Origin: Prorocentrum cordatum
Lineage: Eukaryota; Sar; Dinophyceae; Prorocentrales; Prorocentraceae
Reading direction: 5' to 3'
Assembly: GCA_963575745.1 (NCBI GenBank)
Contig: CAUYUJ010009835.1
Span: forward strand, 107,501-171,500
DNA length: 64,000 nucleotides
The position numbers and the translations under genes were made by a program. Shown here in pieces: positions 30,988-42,218 of this stretch. Below the pieces are notes generated by a model. The model was given only the letters and a program-made list of their open reading frames with translations, ran no database searches and was not told the DNA's origin. Numbering within the stretch: position 1 is the stretch's first letter; each line of letters begins with the position of its first letter.

Positions 30988-31165
30988 TTTTGTCCCAACC
31001 ATCTTGTGATGTTGGGTCCTTGTTTTGAAGAGATAGCGCCCCGCGTAGCCTGCTCTTCCTCCTCCCCCTCCTCCCTTTTCTCCTCCCTTTTCTCCTCCCG
31101 TTTCTCCTCCTCCTCCTCCTCCTCCTCCTCCTCCTGACTCCTCCTCCTCCCCCTCTTTCCTCCTC
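30988..31165 (-). repeat. Family I terminal module and TCC tract (inverted copy)
   Basis: On the minus strand GCGGGGCGCTATCTCTTCAA, AACAAGGACCCAACATCAC and AAGATGGTTGGG. On the plus strand the tract TCCTCCTCCTCC (31055-31140) lies between the module and the array. CCCAAC...GTTGGG can pair. Confidence 0.8.
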
Positions 31166-31179
31166 CCTGCGTTTCCCCC

Positions 31180-32890
31180 ACCCAGTACAGCGCTTCGTGA
31201 CCCAATACGGAGCTCCGTCGACGGCCCCAGTGGCTGCGTTCGCATGCGCCCACTGGACCCATTCCGGCACACCCCTCACACGTGTCGTGACCCCACAGGC
31301 AGCTCCACAAGAGGCCTGAATGGCTGCGCTCGCAAGCGCCCACCGCACCCATTCCGGCCCACCCCGTTACACGCTTCGTGGCCACATTGGCAGCGCCACC
31401 GAGGGCTCCAGTAGATGCGTTCGCATGCGCCCACCGCACCAATGTCGGTACACCCCTCACACGTTCCGTTCGCATGCGCCCACCGCCCTCATTTTTGCAC
31501 ACCACTCACACGCTTCGTGGCCCCATGGGCAGCTCCACCGACGGGCCCGGTGACTGCGTTCGCATGCGCCCACCGCACCCATTTCGGCACACCGCTCACA
31601 CGTTCCGTGGCCCCACAGGGAGCTCCTCCGACGGCCCCATTGGTTGCGTTCGCCTGCGCCTACCGCGCCAATTTCCGCACACCCCTCACACGCTTCGTGG
31701 CCCCATAGGCAGCTCCACCGAAGGCTCCAGTGACTGCGTTCGCATGCGCACACTGCACCCATTTCGGTACACCCCTCACACGTTTCGTGGCCCCACTGGG
31801 AGCTCCGTCGACGGCCCCATTGGTTGCGTTCGCATGCGCCTACCGCACCAATTTCCGCACACCCCTTACACGCTTCGTGGCTCCATGGGCAGCTCCACCG
31901 AAGGCAAGGGTGGCTGCGTTCGCATGCGCCCACCGCACCCATTTTTCGCACACCATCACGCGCTCGTGGCCCTACAGGGAGCTCCCCACCGACGGCCCCA
32001 GTGGTTGCGTTCGCATGCGCCCACCGCACCAATTTCGGCACACCGCTCACACGTTTCGTGGCCCCATAAGGAGCTCCACCAGAGGCAAGGGTGGCTGCGT
32101 TCGCAAGCGCCCACCGCACAGATTCTCGCACACCCCTTACACGCTTCGTGGCCCATCAGGGAGCGCCTTCCGAAGGCTCCAATGGTTGCGTTCGTATGCG
32201 CCCACCGCACCCATGTCGGCACACCGCTCGCACGTTCCGTGGCTCCACAGGGAGCTCCTCCGACGGCCCCGATGGTTGCGTTCAAATGCGCCTACAGCGC
32301 CAATTTCCGCACACCCCGCACACGCTTGGTGGCTCTACAAAGAGCCACACCGGCGGCGCCAGTGGTTGCGTTCACATGCGCCCCCCGCACCGATCTTGGC
32401 ACACCACTCACACGTTTCGTGGCCATACACGGAGCTCATCCGACGGCACCAGTGGTTGCTTTCGCAGGCGCCCACCGCACCCATTTTTGGTACACCCCTA
32501 CACATTTCGTGGGCCCATAAGGAGCTCCAACGATGGCCCCAGTGGCTGCATTCGCATGCGCCCATCGCACCCATTTTTGGCACACCCCTCACACGTGTCG
32601 CGGCCCCACACGGAGCTCCACCGAAGGCGCCAGTGACTGCGTTCGCATGCGCCCACCGAGTCCACTTTTGGCACACCCCATCACACGCTTCGTGGCCATA
32701 TACGGAGCTCCACGGACGGCGCCAGTGGCTGCGTTCGCATGCGCCCACCGCATTCATTTCGGCACCCCCCTCACACGTTTCGTTTCCCCATTGGAATTCC
32801 ACCGACGGCCCCAGTGGCTGCGTTCGCATGCGCCCACCGCACCATTTTTGGCACACCTCTCACACGTTTCGTGGCCCTAGAAGGAGCTCT
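31180..32890 (-). repeat. Family I 90-bp satellite array, inverted
   Basis: About 19 units, the reverse complement of the 21716-23520 family: GGCTGCGTTCGCATGCGCCC, ACCGCACCCATTTCGGCACA and CCCCTCACACGTTTCGTGGC. Divergence between units is mostly single substitutions. Confidence 0.95.
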
Positions 32891-32950
32891 GCCGAATGCG
32901 GTGCATACAACGACGATGCTCACAACTGCATATGGTTGGGTCCTTCGCCA
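32891..32950 (-). repeat. Family I start module (inverted copy)
   Basis: On the minus strand GGCGAAGGACCCAACCATAT, GCAGTTGTGAGCATCGTCG and TTGTATGCACCGCATTCGG. The order relative to array and terminal module is the mirror image of 21648-23870. Confidence 0.8.
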
Positions 32951-33016
32951 GGCTATATCAGGCGGTGCTGAGGACGCGCTTCCAGCCCTGGAACTCGGGC
33001 CGAGGGCTTCCGCCTG
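32948..33016 (+). repeat. Direct repeat flanking the inverted family I copy, right
   Basis: Partner of 30890-30957, about 80-85 percent identical by eye over about 65 bp. Confidence 0.75.
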
Positions 33017-33445
33017 ACCATTTGCACCCCCATCTGCTCGGCCCCCGTCCAGGAGTAGCTTAGTCCCTTGGCCTCGTGTGCCTGTGAGGGCCCACCCAGC
33101 CTCGGGTCTCTGGGGCGGCTCTCGCCTTCGGCGCCCCGTCATACCCACGGCGGCGCTCAGCGCTGTCTCTCGCAGACTGCGCTCCGGCAATGCTCAGCTG
33201 GGCTGCGGGCTCGTGCGTTGGCTTTTGATTCCTTTTATCGCCATCTGGGCGTCCGCGGGTTGGGATGAGCCATAGGCCCCACCCGCCCTCTTTCTTCCAC
33301 ACTGTTGTGTGGCGTGGGCGGCCAGAAACGAGAGAGGCGCGCGCCCCGACCCTGCACGCCACGCCCTTTGCTGGGCAGCAGAGCGCCGCCCCGCAGTCCT
33401 CTGGTGGGGGGGGGCGGTGGCCGGTGCGTGCTGCCTGGAAGAGGG
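33017..33445. other. GC-rich spacer, nothing recognised
   Basis: Arg/Pro-rich frames only. A G10 run lies near 33406-33415. Confidence 0.4.
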
Positions 33446-33449
33446 CTCG

Positions 33450-33685
33450 CGCCCCGCCTCTCCTCCTTCTCCTCCTCCTTCTCTTCCTCTTCCTCTTCCT
33501 CCTCCTCCTGCTCCTCTTCCTCGTCCTCCTCCTCCTCCTCCTCCTCCTCCTCCGCCTCCTCCTCCTCCTCCTCCTCCTCCTCCTCCACCTGCTCCTCTTC
33601 CTCGTCCTCCTCCTCCTCGTCCTCCTCCTCCCCCTCCTCCTTTTCCTCCTCCTCCTCCTCCTCCTCATCCTCCTACTCCTCTGCT
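33450..33685 (+). repeat. TCC microsatellite block
   Basis: TCC with CTTC, CTCG and CTCCGCC interruptions. Confidence 0.95.
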
Positions 33686-35085
33686 GCTTCCAAGGAGAGG
33701 TACTGGAGGGCTACAAAAACTACGGGTGCTCACAAGTTGCCCGTGCCACTGGCAGCGGAAGCGACCGAGCACGCTCAACTCTTAGACTCAGGCCCGCTTC
33801 GACCTGAGACTCTTCCGGGAAGCTGGAGACACACACGGTTTGACTCACGCGCGTACCATGTGGAGGCCAAGAGCTGGATGCATGCGGCAGGCCAGCGTAC
33901 CCTGACAACCGAAGGACGGTCGCTGGAAACACAATTGCAGCAGCACGCGAATCGAATGAAGCAAGATCTTGCCGCGGCCGGCAACTTCATTTGTATCCAG
34001 CTTCCTGGCTCTACGTATTTCGAGCATACCACACGCCATAGCACGAGCCGCCAAGTCGTCCCCTCTCGGTGATCCTCAGAACGTGCCTTAGCGCCAACAT
34101 GTGTGCCTGTCCACCGAAACCCTCGCCATGCAACGCAAGCAGCGTGAAGAGGGCCGGCACTGGCCGCGTGCTACCGGTGGAGCTGAACGGGGTAGACTCA
34201 CCCTGGGCTGGCAAGCGCCACGAGGATCACCGACCCCCTGCACGTGCCCATCGTGCTGGGCCGGTGCCCGTCTCCCTGCGGCAGCGATCGGCGGCACGCC
34301 AGGAGTTGGAGCGAGGGTGGCATGCCTTCGGGGCTCGAAGCCGAGGCCCCGGCGCACAGCGCGCCGCGCCCGGTGTTGAGTCGCGCGGCAGTGCTTCTGT
34401 GCAACGCCGGGAAAATCGAGCTTGAAACGCACGGACGAGGGTGCTGCTTCGAGAAAGGTTGGGGGGAGGCTCGAGAGCAGGACCGGGGACTGGGGACAAG
34501 CGCTGCAACGCAACGGGTGGGAGGAGGAGAGGCAGGATGAGGCGGAGGGGAATGCGAAGGAGAATGAAAAGGAGGAAGAGCGAGAAGCCAAGGGGAAGAG
34601 GAGGAGGAGAAGCGATGGGCGAGAAGCGAGGAAGAGCTACAGGTCAGGAGGGCTGGCGAGCGCGGACTGGACCTTCGGCCCACCGCAGCGCCAGTGGCTA
34701 CGCCTCACTAGGCCGTCAGCAGGCTGGAGGCCTGCGCGAACCCAGAGGCGGGGGGGCCTCCTCCTCCACCCAGTTTCCTTATGAATTACACCAGCGTCGA
34801 CCACAACTATGAAAACAACCTCATCAGCAAAGCCTGCAGAGGGCTCGGATCATACAGTCCCTGTCACCGGTGAGAACCCCTTCTGATAAAATCCGCCGAT
34901 CCGGCGTGTGAGTTTCAAGGAGTCTCAGCTACAGCCTCGAGGCTGAGCCTCAACCTCTGGGGGGGTTGCCGGGGTGGCTCTGCCGGGAAAGGGGGGGGTG
35001 GGGGGTGGGGGGGGTGCGAGTTTCCGGCGGATGCGTTTTTTGACACCCCTCACAAGGATCGCGGCCTCCGAGGGGGTTCCGAACT
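33686..35085. other. No recognisable gene
   Basis: Frames of 60-167 codons on both strands without recognisable domains. The plus-strand frame around 33740-34072 has a plausible amino-acid mix (segment ending QQHANRMKQDLAAAGNF) but no known family and no start outside the TCC tract. G-runs lie at 34990-35020. Confidence 0.35.
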
Positions 35086-35089
35086 CGAG

Positions 35090-35290
35090 TACCACCCCTC
35101 CCGCACCAAGAGGCTCCGAGGAGGCCTCAAAGAGGCCCCAAGGGGCGCAGAAGAGGCCCCCAAGAAGCCCCAAGAGGCTCCCAAGAGACCCCCAAGAGGC
35201 CCTCTAGTGGCCCCAAGAGGCCCAAGAGGCCCCCAAGAAGCCCCAAGAGGCGCCCAAGAGGCCCCCAGAAGTCCCAGCCAACCACGAGAT
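35090..35290 (+). repeat. Short tandem repeat (CCCCAAGAGGC-like)
   Basis: Units of 9-15 bp such as CCCCAAGAGGCCC, CCCAAGAAGCC and CCCAAGAGACC are repeated about 14 times. On the minus strand this encodes a Gly-Leu-Leu-Gly-Ala-Ser-type frame that is a by-product. Confidence 0.85.
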
Positions 35291-35489
35291 CCCAACCAGC
35301 ATCCATGAGGCCTCTGACCCACCACCCACGCACGGTGGCGGGATAGGCCGACGGCCACTGGATAAATGCTGAGTGAGAGGAGGGGAGGGAAAAAGAGAGG
35401 AGGGACGAGGGCGAAGAAGGATCACATCAGTCGGAGCGCCCCGGATCGGCGGCACTGGCCGAAGGCCACTACAATATATGTGGGGAAAG

Positions 35490-35790
35490 CCTCCTCCCTA
35501 TCATACCCCCAGGCGTGTTGGTAGGGCGCACTGGGCGTTCCGCTTCATACGCCCTCACAATGTATGATACTGGAGCTTGAAAGTTGCAACAGCTTTACAA
35601 GTGGAGGACAGGTCGTTTTCAAATTGTAGCTCTCGCTAGAGCGCCGCGCGCATTCGTTTCAAAGTTTGCAGCAGTTTCAAAAATGGAAGGGGTGGATATC
35701 AAAATGTTTCTCTCGTCTCGACGCCGCGCACGTTTGTCTTCAAAGTTTGCAACCGCGTCAAGGATTGGGTGGATGGAATCTATGATGCGG
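35490..35790 (+). repeat. Family II module and short 85-bp array
   Basis: The module CTCCTCCCTATCATACCCCC, GGGCGTTCCGCTTCATACGC, CCTCACAATGTATGA is followed by about three satellite units (TAGCTCTCGCTAGAGCGCCG, CGCGCATTCGTTTCAAAGTT, TGCAGCAGTTTCAAAAATGG). Related to 48835-49400 and 57085-58080. Confidence 0.75.
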
Positions 35791-36385
35791 CTGCACAGAC
35801 GGAGGGTGGCTCCTTTGCAGACAAGGGGCGTTCGCTCGAAGCGTCCCCGGCGCTCGTGGCCAGATGTGAGAACCTGCACAAGGTGAGGAGACAAACTCTA
35901 TACACCGACGCTGTTTCCGGCCCCGCACCGACATTCGCACAGGAAAGCGGGATCCTTGTGTATACATGTTGCGTTGTTTCCCCGCGAGAACAGGGAAGCA
36001 AGTATACACCACACCACCCCGACGTCGTCCCCGACCCTCACAAAAACCCTGGGATTGAACAACAGCCCGCCACTGGCAATGTGTACGTTCCAGTTTCCGA
36101 CAAGGGTCGTGCAAGGGTGACACAGATCGGGGCGGCCATTTCTCAAAACGTGCAATCTTGCTCATGAGTCTTGGGTTGGAGAAACAAGTGGGGGGATGGA
36201 GGAGGCGGATGGGCGGGGGAGGGGAAAGCTGAGCAGCAAGCAGGGGGGCCCTCGGAGAAAGGCGACGACGTGAAGGGCGACTGTGGTTGGGAGCGCAGCG
36301 GAAGTCGCGGGGGCCCGAAGGCACCCGAAGGACGCTTCCCTGGGCAGCCCGGGCGAGACCGACCCCCGGCGCGGGTCTGGGCTCG
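35791..36385. other. No recognisable gene
   Basis: A 132-codon plus-strand frame (35769-36167) and minus-strand frames overlap the end of the satellite. Nothing recognised. Confidence 0.35.
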
Positions 36386-36387
36386 GG

Positions 36388-36460
36388 TCAGCAAAAGAAG
36401 AAGAAGAAGAAGAAGAAGGATAATCACAATAAGAAGAAGAAGAAGAAGAAGAGGAAGAAC
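36388..36460 (+). repeat. AAG microsatellite
   Basis: GAAGAAGAAGAAGAAGAAGA interrupted by GGATAATCACAAT, then AAGAAG again. Confidence 0.95.
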
Positions 36461-36944
36461 CGAGGCCCCGAGCGGCGCGGCAGCGTGCCCTCTGGGGGAG
36501 TCTTTCGTGTGGTGGCCGGGGGCAGGCCCACGTCCGTCGTGGCGGCCCTGCCCCACCCCGCAAGCACCCCATGCGGTGGGTGCTCGGCGAGGCGTTGCGC
36601 GAGCCAGGCAGCGCAGCCGCGAGAAGGCGGTGGAAGTGGGGGCGAAACACTCCAGGGCCATATGGTGACACGGAGCGGCAACTGGCCGCTAGTGGCCCGA
36701 TGACTGGCTCGACTCGCCTCTGCACGCGTGAGCGTGAGCGGCGAGGAGCTGGTGGAAAGCGACGCGGGGGACGGCCTGCCTTGGCATGTCTCCGCGGAGG
36801 GAGGATGCAGCGTTGGCGAGGGCGATGCGGGCGGCCGCTGCCTGGGCGGCCTCGTCGTGTAGGCTCCTCACCTAGGTTGGGCAGGAGCTCAGCGGGCCCT
36901 GGAAACGACGGCCACGACGATCACCGACTGTCGACCCACGGCGA
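36461..36944. other. No recognisable gene
   Basis: GC-rich, with several overlapping open frames and no recognisable domain. Confidence 0.35.
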
Positions 36945-36947
36945 TCC

Positions 36948-37004
36948 ACGTCGATCCACGTCGACGTGGCGGCGATCGTTGTGCTGATCGTCGTGGATCG
37001 ACGT
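36948..37004. repeat. Palindrome and hairpin
   Basis: CCACGTCGACGTGG at 36956-36969 is a perfect 14-bp palindrome. ACGTCGATCCACG (36948-36960) pairs with CGTGGATCGACGT (36992-37004) as a 13-bp stem with a 31-nt loop, so two alternative structures compete. Confidence 0.8.
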
Positions 37005-37184
37005 CGACAGAATCGTGGCCGTGGTCCCCAGAGGCTTCGTCTGGTGGGAGAGAGCGCGAGGCCGCCTCTTGACCTCTTGGGGCCACGCAGAGGGCAGGGC
37101 GTCGGTGTTCCTGTCTGGTGGTGGGCCCGCCGTTGCTCGGCAGGTCCTGCAGAGGGAAGTGGAGGTACAGAGGGGGATTGAGAG

Positions 37185-37185
37185 A

Positions 37186-37231
<46 letters not shown>

Positions 37232-37541
37232 CTACACAAATGTATATATATATATATAGAGAGAGATATGGGTAAGGGGAGGGAGAAAATAAAGACAGAC
37301 AAACAGAGCGCGTGTGCGTCAGTGTTCCGTCTGTATATACATATACACACAAACATATATGTATAGTATACACATACTCACTGTTGCACGCAATGCAAGT
37401 CATAGGTGTGTGCGTGTGGGATTAAGAGGAAGAGAAAGAGAGGGAGAGAGAGGGATATAACAGTGACAAAAGAGAGGGATGATACAGAAGAGAGGGAGAG
37501 AGAGAGAGAGGAAACAACAAAAACACATAATATATATGTAT

Positions 37542-37578
<37 letters not shown>

Positions 37579-37605
37579 TATTCACTGATATCACACAGCA
37601 ACAAA
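37185..37605 (+). repeat. TA and GA microsatellites (family III left part)
   Basis: TATATATATATATATATATA then GAGAGAGAGAGAGAGAGAGA (37187-37230); the TA/GA pair recurs at 37243-37268; GA-rich 37430-37605. Confidence 0.95.
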
Positions 37606-37719
37606 ATATACATCTCGAGGGAGAATGTTACATACATATCTGTACATATGATCAGAGAGAGAGGGGGCCGAACGGTCATTATCTGTTCCTGGGCGCGTTA
37701 CTGAAATTAAGTTCTGCGG

Positions 37720-38060
37720 TGTGGATTGTTGCTCTTCTTGCTTGTTGTTTGTTGTTGCTTGTTGTTCGTTGTCGTCGTCCCCCTTGCGACCCGGCCCGCG
37801 ACCCGCTCGAAACCCACCCGCGACCCACCCGCGACCTGGCCAGCGATCCACCTGCGACCAAGCCAGACCCACCCCACGACACTCCCGCGACACACCCGCG
37901 AGTCGACCAGCCGGCCCGCGACCCACACGCGACCCAGCCGCGACCCGACCCACGAGCCACCCGCGACCCACCCGCGAACTCCCCGTCGACCCACCCGCGA
38001 CTCACCCGCGACCCACCCCGCGACCCGCCCGCGATACACCCCGCGACCCACCCGAATTGT
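37720..38060 (+). repeat. TTG tract and GCGACCCACC minisatellite (family III)
   Basis: TTGTTGTTTGTTGTTGCTTG (37735-37770) leads into GTCGTCGTCCCCC and then about 20 units of 10-13 bp around GCGACCCACCC. The same succession occurs at 46195-46545. Confidence 0.9.
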
Positions 38061-38074
38061 CAGGTCAGGTCAGG
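38061..38074 (+). repeat. 14-bp inverted repeat flanking LINE1, left arm
   Basis: CAGGTCAGGTCAGG, the exact reverse complement of 43485-43498. Confidence 0.8.
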
Positions 38075-38149
38075 TAAACTTTGCGCCAGACGGTGCGTGA
38101 GCAGGGATGAAACCGACAACTGCGGCCCAGCGGTCGCATCAAAGTTATT

Positions 38150-38205
38150 CAAAGGAGGAGGAGGAGGAGGAGGAGGAGGAGGAGGAGGAAAAGGAGGAAG
38201 GAAAG
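38150..38205 (+). repeat. GGA microsatellite in LINE1 3' region
   Basis: GGAGGAGGAGGAGGAGGAGG array within the 350-bp stretch between the RT frame and the left inverted arm. The rest of that stretch shows nothing recognisable. Confidence 0.9.
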
Positions 38206-38439
38206 GAAGCGGCCCCGGCACGGAAAGCCTTCAGCATCCCGGCCAGCCTTTGACAGCCTGCTCCCACGCGCGAACTGCACCGCCCTCTGGGCGGAAGAAG
38301 GCAGCAAGACGCTCGTGCGAGCCAGCGGTTTCCAGACAATTGTTCCAGACTCATTTGCCCCTCGTCTGTCGAGGTCTGCCTCGCCTTCTGGGGCCTGCGG
38401 CCCTACGGACGACCAGCGAGTCCGGCTCAAACACTGAAG

Positions 38440-40250
38440 CTCTGACAGAGTCCGCTCCTGGTCGGCCTGCAAGGTGGCCCATGAAGATCATATGTCGCCT
38501 GGCGAGGCAACCTCTCAATTTGGACTGGTTTGATATGGTCCAAACAATGGCGTTCGAAATCCGGCTGATGAATGACGGTTGCATACGTCAACTTCGACAC
38601 CACGCACGCGTTGAATAGATTCACCTCCTGCGTCCCCCCTAAAACAGGATGCGACCAAGTAGCGCAAAATCTGAAAGTCACGCTTTGCATTTCCAATCCT
38701 CCCGATTACTTCGGCGCCCAATTTTCCGTCCGCAGAAAGAAACGCATACAAGTAAACCAGCGACTCCTTGGCAACAACGGGCTGGCCCGCATTATTTATC
38801 ACGTTGTCATTGGTCTGGACCTTCATCAATTTAACCTTCCCCCAGTTGAACTGAAACGCATAGATCGCCTCGCAACTCTCGACGTAGCGAATGAGTTCCT
38901 GGATCACGTCGGGGTTGTTGCCGACCAGAAGTGCGCCATCCGCGTGCGCCAAGTCTCTCACTACCACGCTCGGCACATCATCGCCCGTCGCCCGCGCGAC
39001 TCTCGATGAGCATCGCGAGGCACGGTTGCCGTAACGACTGTAAAAACAGGAGTGGTGATAGGGCGCAGCCCTGGCACATTCCGCACTGCTGCTTCCTTTC
39101 TCCAGTCGCAGGGCCAAAATCTTATACAGCGAAGGCGCCATTGTCGCAGATGTTAGAAACCATGCGCGCGAACTTATCTGGGCAGCCGAACCTCCGCAGC
39201 GCTTTGACTAGCGACTCTGGAGACCGAGTCGAAGGCCTTCGCCCTGTCAAGAGCCAAGAAGATGTTCTTTGCATCGCCCGCCGCCCACGTCTCCTCTAAC
39301 ACTCGCCGCGCAATGAACGCTGCATCGGCTGTGCCGCACCTGGATCTGAAGCCCAATGTGTCTGCCGAGTGCGCTGCTCAGCTCCTGCGTCCTTCATGCG
39401 CCGCAGCAATATCACGGCGCACGCCTCGTGGCCGATTGGGGGGGGGGGGCTGATGGGCCTGTAGTTGTTGCAGCCACCTGGGCCACCGCTTTTGTAAGCC
39501 ATCTTCACTTTTGACTTCTGCCAAGCCTCGGGCGCTTGACAGGTGCCCCACGCCAGATTGCCGAAGCGAGTGACCTATACAAGCGCGGGCGCGCCGTCGT
39601 CGGCATCCAACGGCCAGAATTCCCGAAGGATGTCATCTGGGCCTCCTGCTTTACCGCGCTTGAGCTCGACTGCAGATGTCCTCACTTCCTCTTCTCTGTC
39701 GCCGTCGAGATTGATGGGGGGGGGGGCATCTGCATGGAGGGCTTCCGCCGGCATGGCCGTCGTCGGCCGCCCCGCCCATTGCGCTGTTCCCACGTGGTCT
39801 TCCAATGCACCAATGCACTTGCACTGCTGCAGCCGCCTACCAATGCCCCACTAGTATCTCATCCTGCCATGCCGGGGGCAAAAAGAGCCTTCCGAAGTGT
39901 CCGAATATGGTTCCCATCGCGTGAGCCTTTCCACCCACGCGGCCCTGCCCTTCGAGAACAGCTGCGCCGATTATTTTGGCCAGCCGCTTCTCTTCCTCGA
40001 TGCCGCCCGCGCGTCTGGCAGCGGAACGCTGGTCTATGGGATCTGAGGTGGGAGGTCGCATCCGAGGCTTCCTGGCCCGAGCTGATTCCGTCGGCGGCGC
40101 AACCGCCGATGCATGATGGAATCCGCCAACCACATGACACCGCGCCAAATTCACGCCCCCGTGGCCGGGGGCAGAATCTGCGAAGTCCTCCAACAACTCA
40201 GCCAATAAAGAAGCAAAGCGGCGCTTCGGAGCAGCGCCCATCAAGCTGCC
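38440..40250 (-). pseudogene. LINE1 reverse transcriptase
   Basis: RT blocks in order on the minus strand. LKRGKAGGPDDILREFW (about 39668-39618) is the N-terminal G-x-D block. GGCNNYRPIS (about 39478-39449) is the R-P-I block. GFRSRCGTADAAFIARRVLE (39353 leftward) and LALDRAKAFDSVS (about 39258-39220) contain motif A. LAHADGALLVGNNPDVIQEL (about 38955-38896) is motif C, where the usual ADD reads ADG so the second catalytic Asp is lost. FNWGKVKLMKV and LVYLYAFLSADGKLGAEV (thumb/connection) follow, then NAKRDFQILRYLVASCF. Five or more frame changes are needed. The family is unlike LINE2 and RT3 and resembles R-P-I/ADD-type LINEs. Confidence 0.75.
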
Positions 40251-40259
40251 CACATCTGA

Positions 40260-41095
40260 TCAACGTTGTTCCGATGCCGGCGAAATCTTGTCCACGGTGA
40301 TCCGGCCCTCAGCTACCATTAAGAAATGTCGCGATGACAAGGGGGCGTCTGGGCACGCGGCAACGCCCAGTCCATTGCGCAGCCAAGTCTGGTCGCAAGC
40401 CAAAAAGTCGATCTGGGAATGAGTACACCAATCGACATCTTGTCCAGCTGGGCAGCCTACGTTGTAGCAAGTGGCCAACTGGCCTCGCGGCAATGGGAGG
40501 AAAGTGCTCGCGAGGCACGCGCGTAGCTGAGCGCGTGTCTCCACAAACAAATAGCTGCTCGCATCGGGCTTGCAAGTCTGGCCTGGGTGGCCAAAGACAC
40601 GGGGTCCGAAGACGTGCTCTTCCTCGTCGAACTTGCCGCATAGCTTAGAATATGAAATCCCCGATAAGTAGCTTAGGCCCGCGCGCGCGGCGACGCAATC
40701 GAGTCTCCGAGGCCATTGAAAACATGCGCCACCTTTGGTGATCATATACACCATGAGGCGCGCAAGCCGGGAATGCAACGGCCTCGCCGCCAGAGGCGCG
40801 GACTTCCAGCGAAGCCACCCAGCTCGAATACCGGAAAAATCCGACGGCCGATTGCCCCGAGCTGGGGTCCGCGACGGGCCCGGCCCCTGCCCCCCCCCCC
40901 ACCCCATCCGCGCCCTCTGCCTCTCCTGACGTGATAACAAGGAAGCAATAATATGTCAGGAATGTGTCCGAGCTGGGTCTCCGCGCGTCCTGCCCGCAAA
41001 AGATTTGCGCGCCGCCGCGTTTCATCGCGGTTGCGATTTCCATTTGATCCGCAAGGGCTTCGCCCCATGCCGCCGGCCCCCTGTCTCGGATAATG
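40260..41095 (-). pseudogene. LINE1 APE-type endonuclease
   Basis: FFRYSSWVASLEVRASGGEAVAFPACAPHG leads to GPKLLIGDFIF (about 40674-40645), where active enzymes have GDFN. A frameshift at about 40640-40655 joins this to KLCGKFDEEEHVFGPRVFGH (about 40646-40590). Then come LATCYNVGC and CTHSQIDFLACDQTW (about 40424-40380), the S-x-I-D strand, and PLSSRHFLMVAEGRI carrying the terminal S-x-H motif (SSRHF, His in place). These are the hallmark steps of LINE endonucleases, which nick target DNA. It sits directly upstream of RT on the same strand. Confidence 0.75.
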
Positions 41096-41159
41096 GGAGA
41101 TGCAAAAGCTAAATCATGTGGTCTGGGCGCCGCCGCGAAGCAGTCGGGGCCCGTTTGTT

Positions 41160-41775
41160 TTTCGACCCGGGCCCTGCGGATCTCCATGCGGGCGCTGCCG
41201 AATTTCAGAAAAGTGGCACATCCCTTGCGCGCGTGGGCCCTGGCCCTGCGGATCTGCGCGAGGGGCGCCGCCGGATTGCAGAAATGCGGCAAATCCCTTG
41301 CGGTTTTGGGCCCTGGCCCTGCCGATCTGCGCGAGGGGCGCCGCCGAATTTCAGAATGTGGCAAATCCCATGTGCTTTTGGACCGTGGCCCTGCCGATCT
41401 GCGCGAGGGGTGCCACCAGATTTCAAAAACGAATACAAATCCGTTGTGTTTGAAGACCCTGGCCCTGCCTGGGGGAAACCACCGAATTTCAGAAACGTAA
41501 CATATCCGTTGTGTTTTTGCACCCTGGCCCCGCCGATCTGCGCGAGGGGCGACACAGAACATCAGAAATGTTGCAAATCCACCGTGATTTTGGACCCTGA
41601 TCTCGCCGATCTGCGTGAGAGGTGCCAGCGAATTTCAAGCACGTGGCAAATCCGCCGCGCTTTTGACCCTGACCCCGCCGATCTGCACGAGGGTCGCCAC
41701 CGAACTTCAGAAATGTGGCAACTCCTATGTGTTTTTGGGCCCTGACCCCGCCCATCTGCGCGAAGGGCGTGTTAA
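41160..41775 (-). repeat. 73-bp tandem array between LINE1 ORF1 and ORF2
   Basis: About nine units anchored by CCCTGGCCCTGCCGATCTGC (plus strand) at 41238, 41311, 41383, 41457, 41522, 41595, 41667 and 41740; spacings are 73, 72, 74, 65, 73, 72 and 73 bp. The period is not a multiple of three, so it does not encode a repeated peptide. It occupies the inter-ORF position. Confidence 0.9.
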
Positions 41776-41836
41776 TTTTTATCCACCCAGCAGTTCAGAG
41801 CATGCGCTCAGGGCGCGGTACACATGCCCGTTTTGG

Positions 41837-41945
41837 CCCCCCCCCCCCCCCCCTTGCGCGGTCCATAACAAGGAACAGTAAGCAGCAATAAGCATAACTG
41901 CAACAAGGAACAGTAAGCAGCAAGGAGCAGAACTGTAACAGTGGA
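41837..41945 (-). repeat. Poly-C run and 34-bp tandem repeat
   Basis: C17 at 41837-41853, then AACAAGGAACAGTAAGCAGC repeated at 41869 and 41903. Confidence 0.85.
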
Positions 41946-42218
41946 AACTGGGAGCTGCAACTGGCACAGCAAACTGTTAGGCCTACAGCCTGATGGCGGG
42001 CCGGCGGATTTGATTCTGCGTACCTTTTCTACCCTCCAACTTGCAGTTTTTTAAGTCGCCATCTCGGACCAGCCGCAAACGACGGCCTCGAAGTTCGCTC
42101 AATGACAATATGGCTTCGCCATGCTGCTGCCCTTGAACTGCGCAATTTATGGCAGTCGGCTGTGGTTCCTGGCATTCTAACGAAGACCCCCTGCGACTCC
42201 CGGGTGAAATCTCCATGC

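Noticed and set aside
31180-32890. CRISPR-like array
   Set aside because: Units are contiguous, diverged 90-bp satellites without alternating constant repeats and unique spacers, there are no cas genes, and the genome is eukaryotic.
36130-36150. GGCCATTTCTCAAAAC as another spliced-leader relic
   Set aside because: Too short and lacking the GGCTCAAG end; no tandem step or insertion border.
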